Below are positions 35,183-43,257 of a DNA stretch of 64,000 bases, in pieces. The stretch is from Stappia sp. 28M-7. GTDB lineage: Bacteria; Pseudomonadota; Alphaproteobacteria; Rhizobiales; Stappiaceae. The stretch lies in the NCBI RefSeq assembly GCF_014252955.1, contig NZ_JACMIA010000001.1, positions 806,001-870,000 of the forward strand, read 5' to 3'. A model generated the notes under the pieces. It did not search any database and was not told where the DNA came from. It saw only the letters and a program-made list of their open reading frames with translations. A program made the position numbers and the translations under genes. Within the stretch, counting starts at the first letter, position 1. The number at the start of each line of letters is the position of its first letter.

Positions 35183-36532
35183 ATGCAGACCAGTTTCTCC
35201 ATTCATCAGCTTGCCGACCCGCATATGGCGGAGTCGGAGAAGATCCTGCGCAAGTGCGTCCATTGCGGCTTCTGCACGGCCACCTGCCCGACCTTCGCCC
35301 TGCTCGGCGACGAGCTCGACAGCCCGCGCGGCCGCATCTACCTGATCAAGGAGATGCTGGAGAACGACCGGCCGGCCGATGCGCGCACCGTGCGCCATAT
35401 CGACCGCTGCCTGTCCTGCCTCTCCTGCATGACGACCTGCCCCTCGGGCGTGCACTACATGCACCTGGTCGACCATGCCCGCGCCCATATCGAGAAGACC
35501 TACCGCCGTCCGCTCGGCAACCGGATGGTGCGCTCGCTGCTAGGCTTCGTGCTGCCGCATCCCGGCCGCTTCCGCCTGTCGCTGGCCGCCGCCTTCTATG
35601 CTCGGCCCTTCGCTGGCGTGCTGCGTGCGTTTGGAGGCCCGTTCAAGTCGCTCGGCGCCATGCTCTCGCTCGCGCCCCTCAAGGCGCCGTCCCCCTCCTC
35701 GCTGAAGCAGGGGAGCGCCTATCCGCCCGCCGCCACTGCGGCGCGCAAGGGCCGCGTTGCCCTGCTCACCGGCTGCGCCCAGCCGGTGCTGGCGCCGGAG
35801 ATCAACGAGGCGACCGTGCGCCTGCTCAACCGCGCCGGCGTCGAGGTGGTTCTGCCGAAGGGCGAGGGCTGCTGCGGCGCGCTCGTCCATCACATGGGCC
35901 GCGAGGAGCAGGCGCTCACCGATGCCCGCCGCAATGTCGATGCCTGGACGCGCGAGATCGAGGGCGAGGGGCTCGATGCCATCCTGATCACCGCGTCCGG
36001 CTGCGGCACGACGATCAAGGACTACGGCTTTATGCTGAAGGACGATCCCGCTTATGCGGAAAAGGCCGCGAGGGTCTCCGCGCTGGCGAAGGACGTGACC
36101 GAGTATCTCACCGGTCTCGACCTCGGCGTGCCGGTGCGTGCCACGGGTCTGACGGTCGCCTACCACTCGGCCTGCTCCATGCAGCACGGGCAGAAGATCA
36201 CCCGCCAGCCGAAGACGCTTCTGACCGCCGCCGGCTTTGCCGTGCGCGACGTGCCGGAAGGGCACCTGTGCTGCGGCTCGGCCGGCACCTACAACATCCT
36301 GCAGCCGGACATCGCCCGGCGCCTGCGCGACCGCAAGGTCGCCAATATCGAGAAGACCTCGCCCGATCTCGTTGCTACCGGCAATGTCGGCTGCATCACC
36401 CAGATCGGCAGCGGGACGCAGCTTCCGGTGATGCACACGGTGCTGCTGCTCGACTGGGCCTATGGCGGCCCGGAGCCCGCGCTTCTCGCCGAGGCCGGTC
36501 TCGGCGAAGCGCGGCTCGCCGTTCCCGCCTGA
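35183..36532 (+). CDS. glcF: Glycolate oxidase iron-sulfur subunit GlcF
   Basis: 449 aa. Two 4Fe-4S motifs: Cys25-x2-Cys-x2-Cys-x3-Cys35 and Cys77-x2-Cys-x2-Cys-x3-Cys87. Two CCG domains follow (GEGCCGALVHHMG and GHLCCGSAGTYN). It passes electrons from GlcDE to the quinone pool. Separated from glcE by 1 bp. Last gene of the operon, followed by a terminator. Confidence 0.95.
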   Translation: MQTSFSIHQLADPHMAESEKILRKCVHCGFCTATCPTFALLGDELDSPRGRIYLIKEMLENDRPADARTVRHIDRCLSCLSCMTTCPSGVHYMHLVDHARAHIEKTYRRPLGNRMVRSLLGFVLPHPGRFRLSLAAAFYARPFAGVLRAFGGPFKSLGAMLSLAPLKAPSPSSLKQGSAYPPAATAARKGRVALLTGCAQPVLAPEINEATVRLLNRAGVEVVLPKGEGCCGALVHHMGREEQALTDARRNVDAWTREIEGEGLDAILITASGCGTTIKDYGFMLKDDPAYAEKAARVSALAKDVTEYLTGLDLGVPVRATGLTVAYHSACSMQHGQKITRQPKTLLTAAGFAVRDVPEGHLCCGSAGTYNILQPDIARRLRDRKVANIEKTSPDLVATGNVGCITQIGSGTQLPVMHTVLLLDWAYGGPEPALLAEAGLGEARLAVPA

Positions 36533-36560
36533 TCGCGGCACGCAGCAGGGCTGACAAACG

Positions 36561-36597
36561 AAAAACCCCCGGGCGGCCTGGCCGTCCGGGGGTTTTG
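36561..36597. terminator. Bidirectional terminator between glcF and the L,D-transpeptidase gene
   Basis: AAAAACCCCCGGGCGG pairs with CCGTCCGGGGGTTTT around a 4-5 nt loop, with one G-T pair. A-run on one side and T-run on the other fit termination of both converging transcripts (glcF plus strand, L,D-transpeptidase minus strand). Confidence 0.85.
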
Positions 36598-36623
36598 CTT
36601 GCGGGGAACTTGCAGAAAAGTCG

Positions 36624-37352
36624 TTAGAGAACGTGCACCTTGGCGCCGACCGGCACCCGGTTGTACAGGTCGATCACGTCCTCGTTGCGCATGCGGATGC
36701 AGCCCGAGGAGACCGCCCGGCCGATGGTCCAGGGCTCGTTCGAGCCGTGGATGCGGTAGAGCGTCGAGCCGAGATAGAGGGCGCGCGCGCCCAGCGGGTT
36801 CTTCGGACCGCCGGCCATGTGCACCGGCAGGCCCGGCTGGCGCTTGCGCATTTCCGCCGGCGGGCGCCAGTCCGGCCACTCGGCCTTGCGCGTCACCTTG
36901 TGCGTGCCGGCCCATTCGAAGCCCGGACGGCCGACGCCGACGCCGTAGCGGCGGGCAAAGCCGCCCTTCTCCACCAGGTAGAGATAGCGCGCCTCGGTAT
37001 CGATCACGATGTCGCCGGGCTTGTGCTTGCCGTCATAGGCGACGGTGGTCGGCAGGAAGCGCGGGTCGACCTGGCGCTGCACCTGCTTGGGGCGCGTGGC
37101 CGCGCCCGGGGCGACGCCCATGTGGCGCACCCGTTCCATGCGCTGCGGCTGGCGCATCACCGGGCGGGTGGTCACCTGCGGGCGCATCTGGCGGCGATGG
37201 GGCTGCAACTGCAGCACCCAGGGCTCGGTCAGGTCTGGGCTCAGCAGAAGCGGCGGCGCGCCGGCGCCGCTGCGATAGTCGGCCTTGGCAGGGGACAGCG
37301 CCATCGCGCCGGCCAGCATCGCCGCGGCAAGTAGAAATCCTGTTCGCTGCAT
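36624..37352 (-). CDS. Secreted L,D-transpeptidase (YkuD/ErfK type)
   Basis: 242 aa with a signal peptide of about 24 residues (AKA cut). An Arg/Gln/Pro-rich linker (about 50-100) leads to the YkuD domain (about 113-242). Catalytic residues are visible: His202 in RIHGSNEP and Cys218 in SSGCIRM. These enzymes make 3-3 crosslinks in peptidoglycan or attach outer-membrane proteins to it, the latter known for alphaproteobacteria. It shares strand with the DUF2927 gene, 214 bp away. Confidence 0.92.
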   Translation of the reverse strand: MQRTGFLLAAAMLAGAMALSPAKADYRSGAGAPPLLLSPDLTEPWVLQLQPHRRQMRPQVTTRPVMRQPQRMERVRHMGVAPGAATRPKQVQRQVDPRFLPTTVAYDGKHKPGDIVIDTEARYLYLVEKGGFARRYGVGVGRPGFEWAGTHKVTRKAEWPDWRPPAEMRKRQPGLPVHMAGGPKNPLGARALYLGSTLYRIHGSNEPWTIGRAVSSGCIRMRNEDVIDLYNRVPVGAKVHVL

Positions 37353-37566
37353 CGACGTACTCGCAACCTCTTCGTCGCACCACGGGGACCGCCGGGGCGG
37401 CAGGGCACGGGCGGATCGTTCGAAAGTAGCGGCTGCTCGGCAGTCAATCGTAAACCTTGCGGCAAGACGCGCCGCTTTCTCTTCGCTTGGTTAGCGCCAG
37501 GTTGAAGGACATGGTCAACGCCGCGTGAATCGGGCGGGCTTGCCGGTTAACGCGGGCGGCGCGCCG

Positions 37567-38301
37567 TCAGTTCACCAGCGGGCGCACCTGGCGCACGATC
37601 CCCGGCAGCAGGGGCTGGACCTGCTCGGGGCTCATGCCCGGCCTGATGCTCGGGTGGTAGAGCATGTTGAGCAGCAGCCGGTCGAACGTGGTGAAGCGGC
37701 TGTGGCGGGAGCGGTCGTTGAATACCGAGTGTGACAGCGAGGTGTCGTCGTTCATCGGCCCCAGGCCCTGCAGCAGTTCCTCCACCAGGCAGCGGCGGAA
37801 CAGGAAGTCGCCCTCGTCGGAGACGATCACCGCCGCCGATTGCGAGATGCCGCGCCGGTCGGAGACGACCCGCACCAGGCAGCGGCCCGGCACGTCGGCG
37901 GTCGGGTCCTTGTAGATGTGCCGGCGGACCACGTCGCGATACTGGCCCCGGTCGACCACATAGACGTGGAAATTCGCCTCGGCCGGCGTCGGCACGACGA
38001 TCGTCGACAGGCCACGGACCCCGGTGCCCATCTGCTCGATGAAGCGGTAGACCATCGGCTTGCGGTTCTTGGCCGCCAGATTGTGGACGTAGAAGCGCAC
38101 CGGCCCGGTGTATTTCTTGACGAGATAGGGCTGCCAGCTCCACGAGCGGTATTCCAGCCCGAACACCGTCTTCATGAAGCCGTCGATCAGCTCTTCGGTG
38201 GAGAAGGTGTACGGGGCGGCCGCCGACGGGGCAGTGCTGCCGGAAAACGCCGGCAGGGCAAGGCAGAGCAGCAGCAACAGTCTCGACAGCGGTCGGCGCA
38301 A
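37567..38301 (-). CDS. DUF2927-family secreted protein
   Basis: 244 aa, signal peptide about 1-29. The conserved DUF2927 core runs from about residue 34 to the end: FSTEELIDGFMKTVFGLEY, then VRFYVHNLAAKN, RCLVEELLQGLGPMND and TTFDRLLLNMLYHP. The ELLQGLG...LLLNMLYHP arrangement recalls degenerate metallopeptidases, but no HExxH is present. Function unknown. The gaps on each side (37353-37566, 38302-38517) show nothing coding. Confidence 0.8.
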   Translation of the reverse strand: MRRPLSRLLLLLCLALPAFSGSTAPSAAAPYTFSTEELIDGFMKTVFGLEYRSWSWQPYLVKKYTGPVRFYVHNLAAKNRKPMVYRFIEQMGTGVRGLSTIVVPTPAEANFHVYVVDRGQYRDVVRRHIYKDPTADVPGRCLVRVVSDRRGISQSAAVIVSDEGDFLFRRCLVEELLQGLGPMNDDTSLSHSVFNDRSRHSRFTTFDRLLLNMLYHPSIRPGMSPEQVQPLLPGIVRQVRPLVN

Positions 38302-38517
38302 GATCGCGATTCCGGTAACGGCATTTCAGGTCAGGCGTCGCTCGCCATCAGGGAGCATACAGAACCGGGCAGGGGATCGGAACGCAAAATCGCGGTCGGT
38401 GGCGAATGCCGTTGCGGCAGTGCCTCCGGAACAATTCCTTAAATCTCTGGAGCTATACGTTATTCCCACTGCCCCCCGGTACAGCCTGCCCCGGAAGACG
38501 TGGAGACGACCCCAACC

Positions 38518-39237
38518 ATGATGGCCACCAGAAGAGCCTTTAGAGCCGAGAGCCTCTTGCAGCAGTCGAATGCTGATGGAGGGTCGGGGTACGGTTCTGA
38601 TGTGCAATACAAGACCCTGATGGCCGAGATTTCCTCGATCAAGGCGATGATTCGCCCGGCCGAGGAGGTTGGCAACCAGGTCCTGGAGCAGTTCAAGAAG
38701 GAACTGGGCGAGGCGGTAAAGCTCAAGGCGGAGCTCGATTCGATCTACGAGGCGATCGCCAAGACCAAGCACGAGATCGCCACCCTGCACCACACGACCG
38801 GGCAGGACAGCCACGAGATGAGCCGCGTCACCAACGAGCTCGACGCGGTGGTCAGCGGTACGGAAGGGGCGACCGAGGGCATTCTGTCGGCGGCCGAGTT
38901 CATCGACGAGACGGCCAACACGCTGGCGGCCCGCCTGCGCGGCCAGGACGCGGAGCTTGCCCACGACATCCAGGAGAAGGTCGTCCAGATCTTCGAATCC
39001 TGCAACTTCCAGGACCTCACCGGCCAGCGCATCACCAAGGTGATCAACACGCTGCGCTTCATCGAGGACCGCATCATCCGCATGATGGAGATCTGGGGCG
39101 GCATCGAGAGCTTCAAGGCGATCGAGCCGGAGGAGCAGCCGACCCGCGAGGGCGATGCGGCCCTGCTCAACGGCCCGGCGCTGGAGACCGACGAGGGTCT
39201 CGCCAGCCAGGACGACATCGACGCGCTCTTCGCCTGA
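38518..39237 (+). CDS. cheZ: CheZ-like protein phosphatase
   Basis: 239 aa, almost wholly alpha-helical. The CheZ catalytic signature is present: CNFQDLTGQRITKV, with Asp166 and Gln170 at the positions that remove phosphate from CheY. The protein ends LASQDDIDALFA, which matches the short C-terminal CheY-binding helix. The long four-helix core lies between about 55 and 190. GTG 38500 is an alternative start. No chemotaxis or flagellar gene is near, so it may act on a non-chemotactic CheY-like regulator. Confidence 0.85.
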   Translation: MMATRRAFRAESLLQQSNADGGSGYGSDVQYKTLMAEISSIKAMIRPAEEVGNQVLEQFKKELGEAVKLKAELDSIYEAIAKTKHEIATLHHTTGQDSHEMSRVTNELDAVVSGTEGATEGILSAAEFIDETANTLAARLRGQDAELAHDIQEKVVQIFESCNFQDLTGQRITKVINTLRFIEDRIIRMMEIWGGIESFKAIEPEEQPTREGDAALLNGPALETDEGLASQDDIDALFA

Positions 39238-39247
39238 GCGCGTCCAC

Positions 39248-39518
39248 GCCCCCGCGGAGCCGGCGAACGTAGTGAGCCTGGCGCGAGCGAAACACCGGGA
39301 GAGGCGAGCGGAGACCCTGCGAGCCGGAATCAGGCCGCAACGGCGGCCTTGGCTTTGCCCGCCCCCGCGGAGCCGGCGAACGTAGTGAGCCTGGCGCCAG
39401 CGAAACACCGGGGGAGGCGAGCGGAGACCCCGCGAGCCGGAACCAGGCCGCAACGGCGGCCCGGGCTTTGCCCGCCCCCGCGGAGCCGGCGAACGTAGTG
39501 AGCCTGGCACGAGCGAAA
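39248..39518. repeat. 113-bp tandem repeat, about 2.4 copies
   Basis: Copies start at 39248, 39361 and 39474 (partial), each beginning GCCCCCGCGGAGCCGGCGAA. The first two differ at only a few positions. The unit length is not a multiple of three and no gene covers it. It fills most of the 373-bp gap between cheZ and tag. Confidence 0.85.
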
Positions 39519-39610
39519 AAAACGGCATCGCTTCACAAGCTTTGCCGTTCCTGCTATCTCGAACAAAGAGTGAACAATCGGGCGCGCGAAACGCGCTGCA
39601 AGGAGGCGCG

Positions 39611-40291
39611 ATGAGCGAGGCGGCGGACGGACAGGGCGGTGGGACCGAAGCACGGGACGACCTGCCGCGCGGGCTGCTGCGCGGCGAGGACGGCCATTGC
39701 CGCTGCGGGTGGCATGGCAACAAGCCCGATTATCTTGCCTATCACGACAGGGAATGGGGCCGCCCCGTCACCGACGACCGGCGCCTGTTCGAGAAGATCT
39801 GCCTGGAAGGGTTCCAGTCGGGCCTGTCCTGGCTGACCATCCTGCGCAAGCGCGAGAGCTTCCGCGCGGGGTTTGCCGGCTTCGACTTCGAGGCGGTGGC
39901 GCGGTTCGGCGATGCCGATGTGGAGCGGTTGCTGCAGGATGCCGGCATCGTCCGCCATCGCGGCAAGATCGTCTCGACCATCAACAATGCCCGCCGCGCC
40001 TGCGATCTTGTCGCCGAGCGCGGCTCGCTCGCCGCCTATTTCTGGAGCTTCGAGCCCGGACCGCAGGACCGGCCGGACTATTGCGACCACGCGTCGGTGT
40101 CGGTTCTTGCCCAGACACCGGCCTCCCGCGCCCTGTCGAAGGACCTGAAGAAGCGCGGCTGGAGCTTCGTCGGCCCCACCACGGTCTATGCCTTCATGCA
40201 GGCCATGGGGCTGGTCAACGACCATCTCGAGGGCTGCTGGGTGCGCGAGGAGGCGGAACGTCAGCGCCAGGCGCTCGTCCGCCCGACATAA
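39611..40291 (+). CDS. tag: DNA-3-methyladenine glycosylase I
   Basis: 226-aa base-excision repair enzyme removing 3-methyladenine from alkylated DNA. Features: zinc ligand candidate Cys32 in CRCGW, the family motif YLAYHDREWG (41-50), EGFQSGLSWLTILRKRE, and a C-terminal zinc pair in NDHLEGCW. A GCAAGGAGG site precedes ATG 39611. Upstream sequence in the same frame is repeat-derived. Single gene, followed by repeat mosaic C. Confidence 0.93.
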   Translation: MSEAADGQGGGTEARDDLPRGLLRGEDGHCRCGWHGNKPDYLAYHDREWGRPVTDDRRLFEKICLEGFQSGLSWLTILRKRESFRAGFAGFDFEAVARFGDADVERLLQDAGIVRHRGKIVSTINNARRACDLVAERGSLAAYFWSFEPGPQDRPDYCDHASVSVLAQTPASRALSKDLKKRGWSFVGPTTVYAFMQAMGLVNDHLEGCWVREEAERQRQALVRPT

Positions 40292-40314
40292 GGCAGGGCC
40301 TTTCTTCCCTTCGG

Positions 40315-40429
40315 CCGTCATCCCGGCCGCGCGCAAGCGCAGAGCCGGGACCCATTGGTACCCTCAGCAGGTGCGAGGCGGAGCGCGGCCCGCCCCTTGC
40401 CCGCCGTCTTCGCTCTGGCCCCTGCTTTC
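40315..40429. repeat. Palindromic repeats at the start of mosaic C
   Basis: Just after tag: a GTCATCCCGG...GAGCCGGGACCC unit (about 40317-40352) and spacer sequence also seen in the duplicated block that follows. The whole 40292-41667 gap (1376 bp) contains no credible gene; its open frames are chance translations. Confidence 0.7.
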
Positions 40430-41390
40430 GTCATCCCGGGCAAGGCGAAGCCGCGACCCGGGACCGGAGAGCCACTGACCCTGCCTTTCTTGCCGGAGCT
40501 TCTCCGCACTCACCCCGGCTCTCCGGTCCCGCATCTCGGCTTCGCTGCGTGCGGGATGACGAGAGGAGAGGTTAGCGGCCTCCCGACATCGCTCTGGAAA
40601 CCAATAGGCCCCGGATCTCGCGTTGCTCGTCCGGGGTGACGTGCGGAGGGGATGCGGGATCGCGCCTCCTTCTCGGCCGTCATCCCGGGCAAGGCGCAGC
40701 CGCGACCCGGGACCCATTGGCACCCTCAGCGGGGGTGAAGCGGAGCGCGGCCCACCCCTTGCCCGCCGTCTTCGCTTCGCCCCACTCGCAGGCTGTCATC
40801 CCGGTTTCGGCAAAGCCGAAGACCGGGATCCGGTACCCCCGAACGGTCAGGGAAGGCCTCGGCGCTCCAGCCTCTCCGGCGTCATCCCGGGCAAGGCGCA
40901 GCCGCGACCCGGGACCGGCGAGCCACTGACCCTGCCTTTCTTGCCGGAGCTTCTCCGCACTCACCCCGGCTCTCCGGTCCCGCATCTCGGCTTCGCTGCG
41001 TGCGGGATGACGAGAGGAGAGGTTAGCGGCCTCCCGACATCGCTCTGGAAACCAATAGGCCCCGGATCTCGCGTTGCTCGTCCGGGGTGACGTGCGGAGG
41101 GGATGCGGGATCGCGCCTCCTTCTCGGCCGTCATCCCGGGCAAGGCGCAGCCGCGACCCGGGACCCATTGGCACCCTCAGCGGGGGTGAAGCGGAGCGCG
41201 GCCCACCCCTTGCCCGCCGTCTTCGCTTCGCCCCACTCGCAGGCTGTCATCCCGGTTTCGGCAAAGCCGAAGACCGGGATCCGGTACCCCCGAACGGTCA
41301 GGGAAGGCCTCGGCGCTCCAGCCTCTCCGGCGTCATCCCGGGCAAGGTGAAGCCGCGACCCGGGACCGGAGAGCCACTGACCCTGCCTCT
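40430..41390. repeat. 451-bp tandem duplication of palindromic repeats (2.1 copies)
   Basis: Copy 1 is 40430-40880, copy 2 is 40881-41331, and a third copy begins at 41332 and breaks off near 41390. Register stays exactly 451 bp wherever checked (for example 40501/40952, 40561/41012). I see only two substitutions in copy 2 relative to copy 1, at its left end. Each copy contains several GTCATCCCGG-type palindromes and one inverted copy of the mosaic A unit (40592-40641, 41043-41092). Confidence 0.88.
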
Positions 41391-41505
41391 CGTAGCCCGG
41401 CGTTTCCGAAACCGCCCCTTGCCCGCCGCCCTCGCGGTTTCTCCCGGTGTCAGTTGTGAGTGGCGGGCACATGGAGGTTGCGCGGTCCCCTCGCTTCGGC
41501 TTAGC

Positions 41506-41521
41506 TGGCATGGCATTTGCC
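41506..41521 (+). promoter_or_regulatory. Sigma-54 (-24/-12) promoter of TRAP operon 3
   Basis: TGGCATGGCATTTGCC fits TGGCAYR-N4-TTGCW at all but the last base, with GG and GC exactly 10 bases apart. It lies about 147 bp before the dctP start and just past the repeat block. No CGGCAA/TTGCCG dyad like that of system 1 is seen upstream. Confidence 0.72.
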
Positions 41522-41667
41522 ACAAGGGGTTGCCATGGAGCGACCGGGACGGCCCCAGCGGTTGTCGTCTCCCGTCCGCTCCGCAGCCAGAACCCTTGTC
41601 GGAACGACAGGCGCCGGGAAACGGCGTCGCTTGGGGCGCGCGACGCGCTGCCCATGGGAGGACTGAC

Positions 41668-42666
41668 ATGAAATTCGCGCGCTATGCCATCGGCCTTGCC
41701 GCCGGCCTTGCGATGACCGCTTCCGCGGCCTTCGCCGACACCACTACCCTGCGCATCACGCTGCAGCTGCCGCTCAAGAGCCATCTCGGCGAGAACGTCA
41801 GCCTGTTCAAGCAGAAGGTCGAGGAGATCTCCGCCGGCGACATCAAGGTCGAGATCTACGACTCGGCCCAGCTCTACAAGGACAACGAGGTGCCGCAGGC
41901 CGTCGGCTCCGGCGCCATCGAAATGGGCGTCGCCTCGCTGACCCGCTATGTCGGCGACGTGCCGGCGGTGGACGTCTTCTACATGCCGTTCCTGCTCAAC
42001 AGCGAGGATCTGGTGCGCAAGGCGGTGGCTCCGGGCAGCCCGGTGCGTGGCCCGCTCGACGAGGCGATCCTGGAGACCGGCGCCCGCGTCGTGTGGTGGC
42101 AGGCCTATGGCGGCTCCGTGCTGCTGTCGAAGGGCGAGCCGATCCGCACTCCGGCCGACCTGAAGGGCAAGAAGGTCCGCGTGTTCGGCAAGACGCTCGG
42201 CGAGTGGATCAAGGCCGCCGGCGGCGCGCCGACCCTGGTCTCCGGCTCGGAGCAGTACATCGCCTACCAGCGCGGCACCGTGGATGTCGGCATGACCGGC
42301 GTGTCCGGCGTCGACGCCCGGCGCCTGTGGGAGGTCATGGACACGATCACCGTGACCAACAATGCCGACATCGAGTTCATCGTCGTGATCAACGAGCAGT
42401 TCTGGCAGGGCCTGCCGGAGCAGCACCGCGCCTGGATCACCGAGGCGGCCCTGTTCGCCGAGAAGGACGTGCGCGACCGCATGTCGGACATCGAGGCCAC
42501 CTCCTACAAGGCCGCTCGGGAGAACGGCATGACCATCTACGAGCCGACCGCCGAGGAAATCGCTGCCTGGGAAGCCGCCGCACAGCCGGTCTACGACCAG
42601 TTCCTCGCCGACGCGGGTGAACTCGGCGCCAAGGTCCTCGAGGCCGCCCGCGCCCTCAGGAACTGA
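41668..42666 (+). CDS. TRAP transporter substrate-binding protein, DctP family (system 3)
   Basis: 332 aa, signal peptide about 1-23 (ending AFA). DctP-family features: LPLKSHLGENVSLFKQKVEEIS, DIKVEIYDSAQLY, GAIEMGVASLTRY, and the ligand-arginine region KGKKVRVFGKTL. ATG 41668 has GGGAGG six bases upstream, the same leader as system 1. It heads an operon with dctQ, dctM and an isocitrate-lyase-superfamily enzyme, so its ligand may be the substrate or product precursor of that enzyme. Confidence 0.9.
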   Translation: MKFARYAIGLAAGLAMTASAAFADTTTLRITLQLPLKSHLGENVSLFKQKVEEISAGDIKVEIYDSAQLYKDNEVPQAVGSGAIEMGVASLTRYVGDVPAVDVFYMPFLLNSEDLVRKAVAPGSPVRGPLDEAILETGARVVWWQAYGGSVLLSKGEPIRTPADLKGKKVRVFGKTLGEWIKAAGGAPTLVSGSEQYIAYQRGTVDVGMTGVSGVDARRLWEVMDTITVTNNADIEFIVVINEQFWQGLPEQHRAWITEAALFAEKDVRDRMSDIEATSYKAARENGMTIYEPTAEEIAAWEAAAQPVYDQFLADAGELGAKVLEAARALRN

Positions 42667-42683
42667 CCCCTTTTCCGGAATGA

Positions 42684-42713
42684 GCGTCGGGGCGGCCCGT
42701 TCCGCCCCGGCGC
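42684..42713 (+). promoter_or_regulatory. Stem-loop between P and Q genes of TRAP operon 3
   Basis: GCGTCGGGGCGG (42684-42695) pairs with CCGCCCCGGCGC (42702-42713) with one wobble and a 6-nt loop, 17 bp after the dctP stop. No T-tract, so partial termination or 3'-end protection is more likely than full termination. Confidence 0.55.
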
Positions 42714-42750
42714 ACCCGGACCTTCCGCAATACAAGCTGGGATTGACCCG

Positions 42751-43257
42751 ATGCTGCGTGTGATCGACGCCGTTTCCCGACTGGCCGGGACGGTGGCGGG
42801 CTGGGCCTATTTCGCCACCGCCCTGATGCTCGGCTACGAGGTGGTGATGCGTTATGTCTTCATCGCCCCGACCATATGGGCCGAGGAACTGGCGCGCATG
42901 CTGCTCGTCTGGGCTACCTTCGGCGGTGCGGCGATCCTGCTGCACCGGCGTCAGCACATCACCATCACCCTCTTGACCGATCACCTTTCGCCCCGCCTGC
43001 GGCAGGTGCAGGAAGTGTTCGTCCTGCTCTTCATTGCAGGTCTTGCCGCGCTCATCGTCTATGATGGTGCCGGCATTGCCTACGATTCCTTCCATCGCGG
43101 CCGCACCACCGGCTCCATGCTCGACCTGCCGGCCTGGTGGTCGCAGGCCTCGCTTCCGGTCTGCTTCGCGCTGCTTGGTCTTCAGGCGCTGGCGGAGGCG
43201 CTGCGCGTCGCCATCGGCGGGGCCGACAATCTTCCCCGCGGTTCGGTGGAGCACTAG
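42751..43257 (+). CDS. TRAP transporter small subunit, DctQ family (system 3)
   Basis: 168 aa, four helices, standard DctQ length. Conserved features are IWAEELARMLLVWATFGGAA in the second helix region and RRQHITITLL after it. Its stop codon TAG is immediately followed by the ATG of the permease gene. The C-terminal tail is short. Confidence 0.86.
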   Translation: MLRVIDAVSRLAGTVAGWAYFATALMLGYEVVMRYVFIAPTIWAEELARMLLVWATFGGAAILLHRRQHITITLLTDHLSPRLRQVQEVFVLLFIAGLAALIVYDGAGIAYDSFHRGRTTGSMLDLPAWWSQASLPVCFALLGLQALAEALRVAIGGADNLPRGSVEH

